NCBI RefSeq assembly: GCF_023721935.1
Contig: NC_064818.1
Span: 72,045,504-72,109,503, forward strand
From: Panthera uncia
Taxonomy: Eukaryota > Chordata > Mammalia > Carnivora > Felidae
Reading direction: 5' to 3'
DNA length: 64,000 nt
Shown here piece by piece: positions 31,031 to 40,274 of this stretch. How positions within the stretch are numbered: position 1 is the stretch's first letter; each line of letters begins with the position of its first letter. The notes under the pieces are model-generated. The model saw only the letters and a program-made list of their open reading frames with translations, did no database searches and had not been told where the DNA came from. Position numbers and translations under genes: made by a program.

Positions 31031-31390
31031 TCTGTTTTCTTTACGTTTCGACCTTTTTCGCAGAGGTAGTAGTAAAATATTTCACAGCCAAATAGCAGGG
31101 CACCTGCCCACCCTAAAGGCTGCAATACTGTGGCTGGGTCTCAGGGGCGCTGCTGAGCCAGAAGTTAACCCTTCTGTGACTATATGGTTGTTAAATATTC
31201 TGAGGATTATTTTTGGTCAAATTCGTATCAACCCCAGACAGGAAGGGGGACCCAGTAAGCTCCGTGGGAAGAGGGTTCAAATGGTTTCTGCTGAAAGAAT
31301 AATCACCAGAGTTCCAACAAACTTCCTCCCTTAGAAAAGTCACAATAGTGATGGGTCCTTTCGCTGATCAGATAAAAGGACACTTGGCGG

Positions 31391-31413
31391 GGGGGGGGGG
31401 GGGGGGGGGGGGG
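31391..31413. repeat. poly-G run left of the gap
   Basis: At least 23 consecutive G directly before the Ns. The first two G of the run are at 31389-31390. Confidence 0.9.
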
Positions 31414-31513
31414 NNNNNNNNNNNNNNNNNNNNNNNNNNNNNNNNNNNNNNNNNNNNNNNNNNNNNNNNNNNNNNNNNNNNNNNNNNNNNNNNNNNNNNN
31501 NNNNNNNNNNNNN
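31414..31513. other. assembly gap (100 N)
   Basis: Exactly 100 N, a conventional placeholder for a gap of unknown size. It lies inside a poly-G run. A long frame translated across it (31348-31728) is an artefact. Confidence 0.99.

Positions 31514-31537
<24 letters not shown>
31514..31537. repeat. poly-G run right of the gap
   Basis: Uninterrupted G up to the four G that start the SINE. Confidence 0.9.
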
Positions 31538-31544
<7 letters not shown>

Positions 31545-31745
31545 CTGGGTGGCTCAGTCGTTTAAGTGTCTGACTCTTGATTTCTGCTCAGGTCGTGATC
31601 CCATGGTGCATGGAAGGAGCTCCTGCACTGAGTGCAGAACCTGCTTGGGATTCTCTCTCCCCCTCTCTTTCTGTCCCTCCCTGGTGCTCACTTGCTGTCT
31701 CTGTCTCTCTCTCTCTCAAAATAAATAGGTAAACATTAAAAAGGG
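31538..31745 (+). mobile_element. CAN SINE beside poly-G and gap
   Basis: GGGGCACCTGGGTGGCTCAG head; tail AAAATAAATAGGTAAACATT. Probable target duplication GGACACTTGGC (31378-31388) and GGACATTTAGTGC (31755-31767), which would place the poly-G and the gap between the left duplication and the SINE head. Confidence 0.92.
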
Positions 31746-31859
31746 GGGGGAGGGGACATTTAGTGCAGGGGGCTGGACTCTCCAAATGACCACGCTCTAT
31801 AAATCAGTGTTTCGTTGTGTCGATGAGACCAGGGATCCGCCTCTGGATTCATGCAACCG

Positions 31860-31930
31860 TACGTTGATTCATTCAACTATGTGCTGAGTACCTGCTGTGT
31901 GCGAGGCACTTTAGGGGGAAAACGGGCTTG
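31860..31930. repeat. possible ancient L2-like fragment
   Basis: ATTCATTCAACTATGTGCTGAG, TACCTGCTGTGTGCGAGGCAC: the common reversed-L2-terminus pattern. Confidence 0.5.
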
Positions 31931-31934
31931 AAAA

Positions 31935-32275
31935 TCTGCCCGCCTTTTGCAGGGGCGCCAACAGTTGTCCACGGATTTCCTTGTTTGTTTGCTTGAACTG
32001 CACAGTATTAAAAAAAAAAAAAGCCCAACTTGATTATTTAAAAATTGACTTTATTTTAAACTCGAGATTCCCAAGTTTTTGGGGGGCAAAACCCCAAAAC
32101 CTCAGGAGCTCTTGATGACGTTGAGGCCACACTTGCCCCTGACTGCTGTCCACTGGGGCAGCCGTAGAATGAGACATCACAACGTCACTCCTCCCAACTA
32201 TGACATAGCCAAGTTGCCTCACTAATGTCACAGAAATGTGTGGGGCACTGGTGGGGAGGGAAGGCTCTGGGGTAG
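31935..32275. other. anonymous sequence, possible retroposed 3' fragment
   Basis: Read on the minus strand, 32231-32030 ends TTAAAATAAAGTCAATTTTT, a polyadenylation-signal-like arrangement, but there is no clean A-tail or duplication and no recognised source gene. An A-run at 32010-32022 lies in the opposite sense. Confidence 0.25.
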
Positions 32276-32279
32276 ACAG

Positions 32280-32475
32280 CTGACTCTTGTCACTGTGTCC
32301 CTTTGGACAAGTTACTGAATCTCCCTGTTTCTCAGTTTCTTCACCTGAAAAATGTGGCTAACATAGTCCTCCTTGTCTCAGTTGTTGTAAGACTATTGTA
32401 AGATTAAAAAGAGGGAATAAGAAGAAAGTGCAGAGAGCACTTCCTGGCACATAGTAAGTGTTCAATAAACACGCC
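32280..32475 (+). repeat. MIR relic
   Basis: GTGTCCCTTTGGACAAGTTAC, TGAATCTCCCTGTTTCTCAG, TTTCTTCACCTGAAAAATG and CCTGGCACATAGTAAGTG; a nearly complete forward MIR. Confidence 0.92.
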
Positions 32476-32479
32476 TGCC

Positions 32480-32830
32480 CCTGAAAACACAGAACACTAG
32501 GACAATTTGGACCTTGTCCTCAAACAGCCATAAAGGGTAAAGCAAGCATGTTTTACAAACATCTTTGATGGCTTTAATTTGCAGCCCGGCCCCTTACTCT
32601 TTCTCATTCTATTCCACGGGGACCAAACACAAGTAGCATTTGTCTACAACTAGCGCTCAGAGAGGAGGAAGCAGGACAGGCGGAGGCCGATTGAGTCTTC
32701 TTCTCTCAACAGGACTGCAGGTGGGTGTCTGAGCGGCCGTGCTCCACCCAGCGCAAGAAGAGAACCCAGAGGTCACGGTCACTCGCCCACTCCACTGGAG
32801 CCAGGCACCATCAGCAAAGCGAGTTAGGGA
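32480..32830. other. anonymous sequence
   Basis: Unique-looking, no gene. Ends at a 20-A run at 32833-32852. Confidence 0.4.
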
Positions 32831-32859
32831 TTAAAAAAAAAAAAAAAAAAAACCTCCAG

Positions 32860-33660
32860 GAAAAAGCGCCATGAATGAACAGTGTTGCACATCAACTAAT
32901 CTGTGATTCATACATATTCAGAAGGAAAGTGAGTGAAAAACCGGCGTTTCAGGCAGCTTTACATTTTCAAATTAAGTTAATAAAATAAGATTTCCAATGT
33001 AATGACAAATTAATTCTTCTTTTCATAAGTTTATTAAAATAAGCGTCTCCTATCTTCTAACTCGCGCTGACATATGCTTACATAGATACATCCCACCCAG
33101 TAACCTAATCTCCCAGCAATCTTGAAGCAATTAACTCCTTCTAATCTTGAGCTAACAAAGCCCGCCAGGCCACAGGCCCCTGAGAACGCCCCTCCGGCTC
33201 TGCTCCGAGCATCCGGGCAGGGTGCGCTGAAGTGGTCCAGAGTGTCGAGCCTCAGAAACAACCAGATGAGTCATCACAGATCAGAAGATCTTCATTAACT
33301 CCTTATTTCTCTGCTAATTAACACAAAAAGAGGGAGCTGAACGCCCGACAGGCAACGACTGACCCACTGCTTGGTGGTTAATGGCATGCAAATGACATCT
33401 AATGAGGGTCCCCCTAAGAGCGTGGGCAGCTGTGGGTTTCAAAGTGTTGGAGCGCCCTGAAAAGAGCTTGCCTAATAATTTAAACTGCAGCTGAGTTTAT
33501 AATATAAAGTCCACGCATTTATGTAAGTCCTACACATGGCAGAATTAACTGAAGCTGTTAACGACAAGGGTTAGCTGAAAATACCATAATTTCGAGGGGG
33601 GAAAACATAGCTCCGGGCCTTTCCAGATGAAGCACGGTATTTGTTGGTCATGTTATGTGA
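32860..33660. promoter_or_regulatory. candidate developmental enhancer / conserved non-coding element
   Basis: About 800 bp with no transposon trace, flanked by ordinary repeat-bearing DNA. It carries an AP-1-type TGAGTCA at 33267-33273, a homeodomain TAATTA at 33315-33320, a perfect POU octamer ATGCAAAT at 33386-33393, TCTAATGAGG, TAATAATTTAAAC, AGAATTAACTG and several ATTAA/TTAAT cores. The 33120-33240 part is GC-richer. No frame, splice pattern or CpG island suggests an exon or promoter. Binding-site cores are seen directly; enhancer function and conservation are inferred. Confidence 0.4.
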
Positions 33661-33664
33661 TGCA

Positions 33665-34730
33665 TTCTGGATGTTTCCGCCTGACGGTGGAACGCATGTT
33701 GCCCAAACATTGCTTGTTGTCGTTGTTGATCCTGAGCCTGAGCCTTTGCAGTTTCGTGTAGTTTCAAAGGGTTGGCTGCAGAAACCAAATGTTCATCGTC
33801 GAAGATTTCTCTGAGAATCCAAGTAGAAAATCAGCCCAAATAGGATCTGTGTGCTGTCAGTAAAACGTTGATTCCATTAAGGGGGGGGCTCGGTAGTGAG
33901 GTCAATAATGTAGCTCAAAGAAGGAATGTTATTGTCTATTGTATATCTCTTAGTGATAATTAAGTGACAGACATAAACATGAGCGTAAATTTTACGGTTT
34001 TCATTAAGATGCGCGCTTCCTTATTCTACCCACCACCAGCTCGGTCACCTGGGCGGGGAAAGACTCTCTTCGGTTACAATTCCAAGGTCTCTCTTCAACT
34101 CAGATCTTTAAGAACCTTGCACTTGACTAATAAAGTGAATGAGCAGCTCACTCAATGAGAAGACCTAGCATGAACTAGCATCGGTCCACTCTAAGGTCTG
34201 GCCGAAAGACACAACGTGCAGAATGATTATTGTCAAATTCAGAAGAATTCTCGTGCTATTAAAGACACTCTCTGAATTCGGACATTTACCCAGACCCATC
34301 CCACTCATGCGTGTTGTTGGTTTTTTCTTTTTTCAACAACTAGAACCTATTGGTGCATAGGAGCGGTTTGAATTTATGCCTCCTATAAACTTTCAAGTTT
34401 AATGGCAAACAGTTTTTCGCTCTCTAATGGGGGAGATCCAGTGGAAGAGAGGAAATCATGGTAGTCAAAATTATTAACTGTTGCTTGACATTTGTAAGGA
34501 GTTTCTGGAAAGGTGATTTCTCCAAAATTGCAAACATCTAACCCCTTTTGAATCTCAGAATCCATTAAGGATATCCTTATGGCTCCCTCTGTATGGAATT
34601 TCGGTTGAACCCAGTCTTGAAAGGGGTGAATATATATACCCTTCTTTCCATTCTTTAGGAAAGGCCTGAAGGCCGTTGTAGGAGCCACTCCTTCCTCCTG
34701 GAACCTTCTCTTCTGGATCTTCTACTGGCC
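33665..34730. other. anonymous sequence
   Basis: No transposon recognised. A G-run is at 33882-33888. The 101-codon minus frame at 34383-34688 has no domain. Confidence 0.4.
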
Positions 34731-34734
34731 CCCG

Positions 34735-34985
34735 ATTATCATTCAGGCGGGTCTCAGCTGAAACGTCACCTGAAGCACCACCCCCCCACACACCCCCACC
34801 ACCGCCATCACTCCTGTACCATCGGCCAGCATTGGTTCATTACCTGCCTCCTTCTCTCTTCTGTTTGTTGTTCATTGTCTGCCACCCCCACTGGACCATA
34901 AGCTCCCAGAGAGCAGGAACCTTGCCTGTGGCTGTGCTCCCAGAAGATGGAACGGTGCTCAGTGCCCGTCTACATGATGAAGGTG
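34735..34985 (+). repeat. L2 LINE 3' end
   Basis: GGTCTCAGCTGAAACGTCACC, GACCATAAGCTCCCAGAGAGC, AGGAACCTTGCCTGTGGCTG and ACGGTGCTCAGTGCCC match L2. A C/A-rich insertion lies at 34778-34808. Confidence 0.8.
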
Positions 34986-35179
34986 GGAACAAGGCAACAT
35001 CAGATGTGTCCTCCAGAGCACCAGGACTTTCCTCCATACCATGGCTGCTCTGTTTTCTCTGCCCGGCGGCCCTCTCCCCTCTTCCCTCCTAGGGAAGCCC
35101 TGCTGACGCTTCAAGATTCAGCACGAGGGGCTTTCTTCTTCTAGCTTTCCACCATCCCTAAAACAAGACTTGAGCTCTC

Positions 35180-35350
35180 TCTCCCCCAATGGGTTGGACC
35201 CTCTAGTTCACTGACTGGTGATGGGTTGCACGTCTTTCTGTCTCTTTGGCTGTCCTGTGAGCTCGTGAAGGCCAGCAGTCTTATCTAATTCTCTGCTGAA
35301 ACTCTCACCACAAGCACAGTGCTAGGGAGTACGAAGGTTTGCAAAAAGAA
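35180..35350 (+). repeat. L2-like fragment
   Basis: GTCCTGTGAGCTCGTGAAGGCC, AGTCTTATCTAATTCTCTGC and CACAAGCACAGTGCTAGGGA resemble an L2 3' region. Diverged. Confidence 0.55.
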
Positions 35351-35499
35351 AGGGATCGAACAATGAAGCTATCCTCCTATTTTGAGGAGGAGGACTTGTC
35401 TTTCATTAGGGAACTCTAGCCTAAGTAACCATAACAGAGAACCTTTCGGGGCTGTGACTACTCAGAGGTCATGGCATACTTCATTTTGAGTCCCTCCAG

Positions 35500-35625
35500 G
35501 CACCCACATTTTATGGATAAGGAAACTGAGGCCTCGGGAGATCAAGTAACATGCCCACAGAACTCAGGGAGCATGGAGTAGTGGTGGGATTAGAACCCAT
35601 TTTGAAATGAACCCAAATACCAGGC
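35500..35625 (-). repeat. MIR relic
   Basis: CACATTTTATGGATAAGGAAAC, TGAGGCCTCGGGAGATCAAG, TAACATGCCCACAGAACTC and GTGGGATTAGAACCC: a reverse MIR core. Confidence 0.85.
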
Positions 35626-35664
35626 TCCTTTTATCCCAAACATGAGTATATTCTGTTGATTTTT

Positions 35665-35906
35665 AGATTTTATTTATTTATTTATTTATGTTTAATGTTT
35701 ATTTATTTTTGAGAGAGAGAGCGAGAACGAGAGCATAAGCAGGGGAGGGGCAGAGAAAGAGAGAGAGGAAGACACAGCATCGGAAGCAGGCTCCAGGCTC
35801 TGAGCTGTCAGCACAGAGCCTCACGTGGGGCTTGAACCCACAGACCGCGAGATCATGACCTGAGCCAAAGTCGGATGCTTAACTGACTGAGCCACCCAGG
35901 CGCCCC
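35665..35906 (-). mobile_element. CAN SINE, full length, reverse
   Basis: TTTATTTATTTATTTATG start, GAGAGAGAGCGAGAACGAGAG, end GCCACCCAGGCGCCCC. Left flank TATTCTGTTGATTTTTA and right flank TATTTTGGTGAACTTTA are a diverged target duplication. Confidence 0.95.
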
Positions 35907-35909
35907 TAT

Positions 35910-36230
35910 TTTGGTGAACTTTAACAGTAAATCACTATTCTGTTGGCTTCTTCCCTCAGGAACTTTCCTGAGGGTATTGGTTCTACATTAGTTGGGCAAA
36001 TGAACAGAGAGCATGTTTCACTGCTAGGAGCAGGCAGAGTTGGTGAAAAGGAGTCATTGGGATGTGTATTATTTTAAACTATTCTTTCCATAAACGTGTG
36101 TGCATTCCAACTCCTTATAATTGGGCAGGTAGGACAGAAAAAATAGAAGGGGAAGAGAGAAAAAAAAAATGAAAGAGAAAAGAAAGGTTGCTCATGGTAA
36201 AGTGGTAATTGCACACCTTTGTGTGGTCAT
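35910..36230. other. anonymous sequence with purine-rich patch
   Basis: A-rich purine tract at 36131-36185; otherwise nothing recognised. Confidence 0.4.
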
Positions 36231-36234
36231 TGGA

Positions 36235-36355
36235 GGCCCTTGTAATTCGATCAAATTCTATGGCTTTGGGAAAGTCTGTCTCATTGTCCCCATCTACAAT
36301 AAGGCCTTTCTGGCATCTGCCCCACACAGCTCTGTGGGAATCAAGAAGTGAGGGA
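36235..36355 (+). repeat. MIR relic
   Basis: GGCTTTGGGAAAGTCTGTCTC, ATTGTCCCCATCTACAATAAG and CACACAGCTCTGTGGGAATC follow the forward MIR. Confidence 0.65.
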
Positions 36356-36359
36356 AAAA

Positions 36360-37110
36360 TGACATTTTCAGTAGAAATTGCTATGAACATTCTCTAGGGG
36401 GTCCATAGTAGCATTATCGTTACTTGGGCACACCTCTTGAAAGCTTTAAAAAGTCTCTGGCACTGTTTTCAACCCACTGGGCAGCAGAATGCTTTGTACA
36501 AACTCCGTTTCCACTACACATACCGCGGGTGATCACACATCCTGGGGAAGGCAGCTTGGAGTCCTGAGACAGAAGCCACCTCGGGTGACAGTCTGAGTTT
36601 GGCGACTAAGCCAGGATTAAGCACAGAGGCAGGTGTGGGTGGCAAATTGTAGACGGCTTTGAGCCCTTCACAGATGACACCTGGAAACATGATGGACTTG
36701 GGAGGCACGTGACAACATTTGAGTCCATTTTAAAGGAGCAATTTTAGTGATGAGAGAAGCACAGAGTACCCACGGAGACTTGTATTTGGCATCCCTTGTC
36801 TCTCTTATTTTGCAAACCGGCTAAAGACATAAACACGGCATCCGGGATCACCTTCCTCTAGAAGAGATACTCAATGGATCCCCATCATGGCTGCCGCTGT
36901 TCATGTGCTGCCCTCTCCTCTCCCCCAGGAACTTCCAGAACAAGTGGATGGATCACCAAATAATACACACCAAATAGGGAAGTGTGAATTATATGACATC
37001 AAAGCACACAGTGCTTGGGGGAAAAGGAAGCTAAATACGTGAGGACTAATCTGTAGCAAATAAAAATTCTGACAACTGCTTTTTCAACCACGGGCGGCCG
37101 AGAGAGTTGT
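36360..37110. other. anonymous sequence
   Basis: No recognised repeat or gene. Confidence 0.4.
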
Positions 37111-37114
37111 GAAA

Positions 37115-37640
37115 ATGGCAGAGACTCAATATAAATCTCTTTCCCCTTTTATTAAAATGAAAACATCCTCGTATATTATATATACTTAGGATGTCACCAA
37201 GTTTGGAGGTAATCTTTTAGGTTAAGTATGTTCCCACATTAAACTGATAATTATCTTTCCTTCTCTTCTGCTATCCCCCTGATACTCAACACACTGGATT
37301 TTCGCTTCATGTTTTATTTATGGGACAGAATTAATATGCAGATTCACAAAAACTTAAAAACTCATAATTATTCATAAAGGGCTTTAAGGTTATTTAGTAC
37401 ATTTTTATGAAACTTGGAGTGTGTGAGAACATATACTCGAAAGTTGTAGGAAGTCGACTGAGGTTAAGTCCTGGTATGAAGTATAATCTGAAAATGATCA
37501 AAATCTTTGAATGGAAGTATTTGTCATTATTCATAATCTATATTTAACTGAAGTAATGAGCATCAATATCCTTGTAAATATATTCAAGACTGGCCCGGCA
37601 AGAGGGAAGATTTGCATATTCCAGGCAAACAATCAATGTC
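37115..37640. other. candidate conserved non-coding block
   Basis: AT-rich and repeat-free with CATGTTTTATTTATGGG, AGAATTAATATGCAG, CTCATAATTATTCATAAAG and ATTTTTATGAAAC. Suggestive of a regulatory element, unproven. Confidence 0.28.
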
Positions 37641-37644
37641 GGAA

Positions 37645-38165
37645 GAAAGGTCTAGTTAGGAATCTTTGATCACTAAGCAAATGCCATAAAGGACAGAGAT
37701 TTTTCTTGTTTGTGGGCCATCTGTATGGTGCTATGTGCTTTTACAAATATGCTCAGGTCTAGGAAAATTGACACCAACTGGAAATGGGTATGTTCGATTT
37801 CTTCTGGAGTAAGCAGAATGAGGTGGGCACTGTTGGTGGAGAGGGCCTCTCTAGGCTTATGGAAGGGGCTGAAGGACGAAGCGCATCTGTGAACAGGTGT
37901 GAGGACAGAATCTCTATAAGCCTTCCCGACCTGATGATGACTTAGGCTCTCCAGTCAGCCCCAAATTAAGAACATTTCAATGGGGAAGGCGCCTTGCTGA
38001 ACAAACTCTGGGGAGTGTGGTCCAAAACTATTGATCAAGGCACACATGTGTGTTCTTGGGATGTTCCCACTGGAAACACATTTGGAAATGTTAGACAATC
38101 AAATGCAGGGAGTAAAAAGCCCATTGGTGCCTGGGAAATTCCTCTACGGTGGAGAGGGCTAGGAA
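37645..38165. other. anonymous sequence
   Basis: No recognised repeat or gene. Confidence 0.4.
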
Positions 38166-38169
38166 GATG

Positions 38170-38400
38170 GAATAGAAGGAACATGACTTTTAGTGCCCAA
38201 ATTGCCCTGTGACACTAGCTGGGTGATCTTGGGCCAGTCAGTCAACCATTCTGAGTCTTTGTTGACTCGTCTATGGAAAGAGAGAGAGAGAGAGAGAGAG
38301 GGGGAGACAACATCTACCTTCAAACAGCTGTGAGACAAAATGAGATAATGGATATAAAATATCTCATACAGCACCTGGCACATAGAAGATACTGAAGAGA
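38170..38400 (+). repeat. MIR relic with internal (GA)n
   Basis: CCTGTGACACTAGCTGGGTGATC, TTGGGCCAGTCAGTCAACC and AGCACCTGGCACATAGAAG; a near-complete forward MIR. A (GA)n expansion sits at 38277-38306. Confidence 0.9.
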
Positions 38401-38480
38401 CGTCACCTCTTTTTATTATGCCATGTGACTTTTCTATTATTTCATATTATTATTATTGCTTTATTAATATTTTACCTTAA

Positions 38481-38711
38481 AATTTTTTTTTACATTTTAC
38501 TTATTTTTGAGACACACACACACACACACACACAGAGCACAAGTAGGGGAGGGGCAGCGAGAGAGGGACACGCAGAATCCGAAGCAGGCTCCAGGCTCTG
38601 AGCCGTCAGCACAGAGCCTGATGCGGGGCTCGAACTCGTGAACCTCAGCTGATAAGATCATGATCTCAGCTGAAGTCGGATGCTTAAGCGACCGAGCCAC
38701 CCAGGCGCCCC
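38481..38711 (-). mobile_element. CAN SINE with (AC)n in place of (GA)n
   Basis: Reverse orientation, end GCCACCCAGGCGCCCC. Target duplication TAATATTTTACCTTA (38465-38479) and TAATATTTTACCCTTA (from 38712). After TTTTTGAG the usual GA block is replaced by about 10 AC units (38513-38534), so a dinucleotide has switched type inside the element. Confidence 0.97.
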
Positions 38712-38729
38712 TAATATTTTACCCTTAAG

Positions 38730-40020
38730 TGCACGCATACGTTCTCACACAAACATGTGGACCTTCAAAATCACTGTAAGCTTTGCGTTAAATGCAGTGA
38801 TGGCTAAATGGGAGAGGTGCTAATCTGCCTTGTCACCTGGTTATTCCCAGTTTCATTGGAGTGACAGCTTTACCCAGGACTCTGCCCCAAATGGCATACT
38901 GCTGCAAAAGCCAATCATTCGAATGACCCAATAACAATACTGGTAAATACTTACGTCTCTTAAGTATAGACAGAGCCAGCAGACACGGCTGTTTGAGCAA
39001 AGAGCTCAACTGATGTCACAAGGGTGAAATATCTGAAGAAGCTCTCCGATATCTCAGTTGTCCAAGGATCATGCAGAAATTGCCTTTATCTGGCTTTTGC
39101 CCTATTTCCCTTACTTCCTCTTCCTAACTGGAAATGGCATCTTAACGAAGATGTGTGAGAAAATTTTAAACGAATACCAAATATGTACCGTATTAGTACT
39201 TTGTGGGGAGGAAAATGTGTCCATTTTTATGGCTATCTGTGATTAACCTGCACAATGTTTGTTAGGACGTGTGTGTGTGTGTGTGTGCGCACGCACGCAT
39301 GAGTGTATTCCCATCCACTCCCAACCAATTGACAGCGGACTCTCCTGACAGATGGAAACATGGCTGTAGCAGGAAGTTCTACTAACTTCTGAGAAGGTTA
39401 GACCCACCTTAATTTTGAGGAATTGACCCACGAAGCTGTGGGAAGTTGACAGAGAGACAAATGAACTCGGTACTGGCATTCCTCGTTCGGAGCTATGGTA
39501 CCAGGCACCTGGCAGCATGAGTTTAGACCCTCGTACTTGAAGATGAAAACCCCTTTTGTCTTTTCCCCGTGGTCTCTCGGGAGAACATCGCTGATGCACA
39601 CCCTTGAAAATCCCCCCTTCCGTGACTCCTGCCTGCGAGAGTCTCCTGTCTCCTGTCTCAATCTTCTCCTGGCTTCCTAGAGGCTCCTTCTGGTTTTCTC
39701 ATTGGCTTCCCTTCCCCTGCATCTCCCAGATGTTCCCCTTACTGACCTGGTGGTGGAGGTGGCATTGCCAGGTTTCCTCGAGTTAAAACCAGGATATCAT
39801 CTCTGAGTCCACACCCAGACAGCTCCTTGAACATACGTCTCCCTCAGTCCCTCTCTCTCTCACCTCTGTCCTGCTGCCTTAACAGGGGTGGGTTCTCTGA
39901 TTCCAGCTGCTGCCTATAGCTACTTTTAGAGTCCCTAATCCCACATACCACCTCCATTGGGCTATTCCTGTCTCCTCCACTGGGAACCCACACAGTTTAA
40001 GTGGCTGGAACTAAAATGTC
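38730..40020. other. anonymous sequence
   Basis: About 1.3 kb with no recognised transposon or gene, apart from a (GT)n/(CG) tract at 39268-39300. Frames up to 118 codons have no domain. Confidence 0.4.
39268..39300. repeat. (GT)n with GCGCACGCACGCA end
   Basis: Alternating purine-pyrimidine tract of about 33 bp with Z-DNA potential. Confidence 0.9.
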
Positions 40021-40032
40021 TGCTTGGTTTTC

Positions 40033-40063
40033 TTTCTTTATTATTTTTTTAAGTTATTTATTT

Positions 40064-40102
<39 letters not shown>

Positions 40103-40260
40103 CAGCAGGAAAGGGGCAGAGAGAGAGGGGGACAAAGCATCCGAAGTGGGCTCTGTACTGATAACAAAGATCCTCATGTGGGGCTATAACTCATGAACCA
40201 TGAGATCGTGACCTGAGCTGAAATTGGACATTTAACCGACTGAGCCCCCCAGGTGTCCCG
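40033..40260 (-). mobile_element. CAN SINE, diverged, reverse
   Basis: TTTAAGTTATTTATTTATTGAG, a long (GA)n (40068-40100), end GCCCCCCAGGTGTCCC. Flanking GCTTGGTTTTC at 40022-40032 and 40261-40271 is the target duplication. Confidence 0.93.
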
Positions 40261-40274
40261 GCTTGGTTTTCAAG

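Noticed and set aside
31348..31728. 126-codon frame on + with a glycine run
   Set aside because: It is translated through the 100-N gap and poly-G; the rest is SINE.
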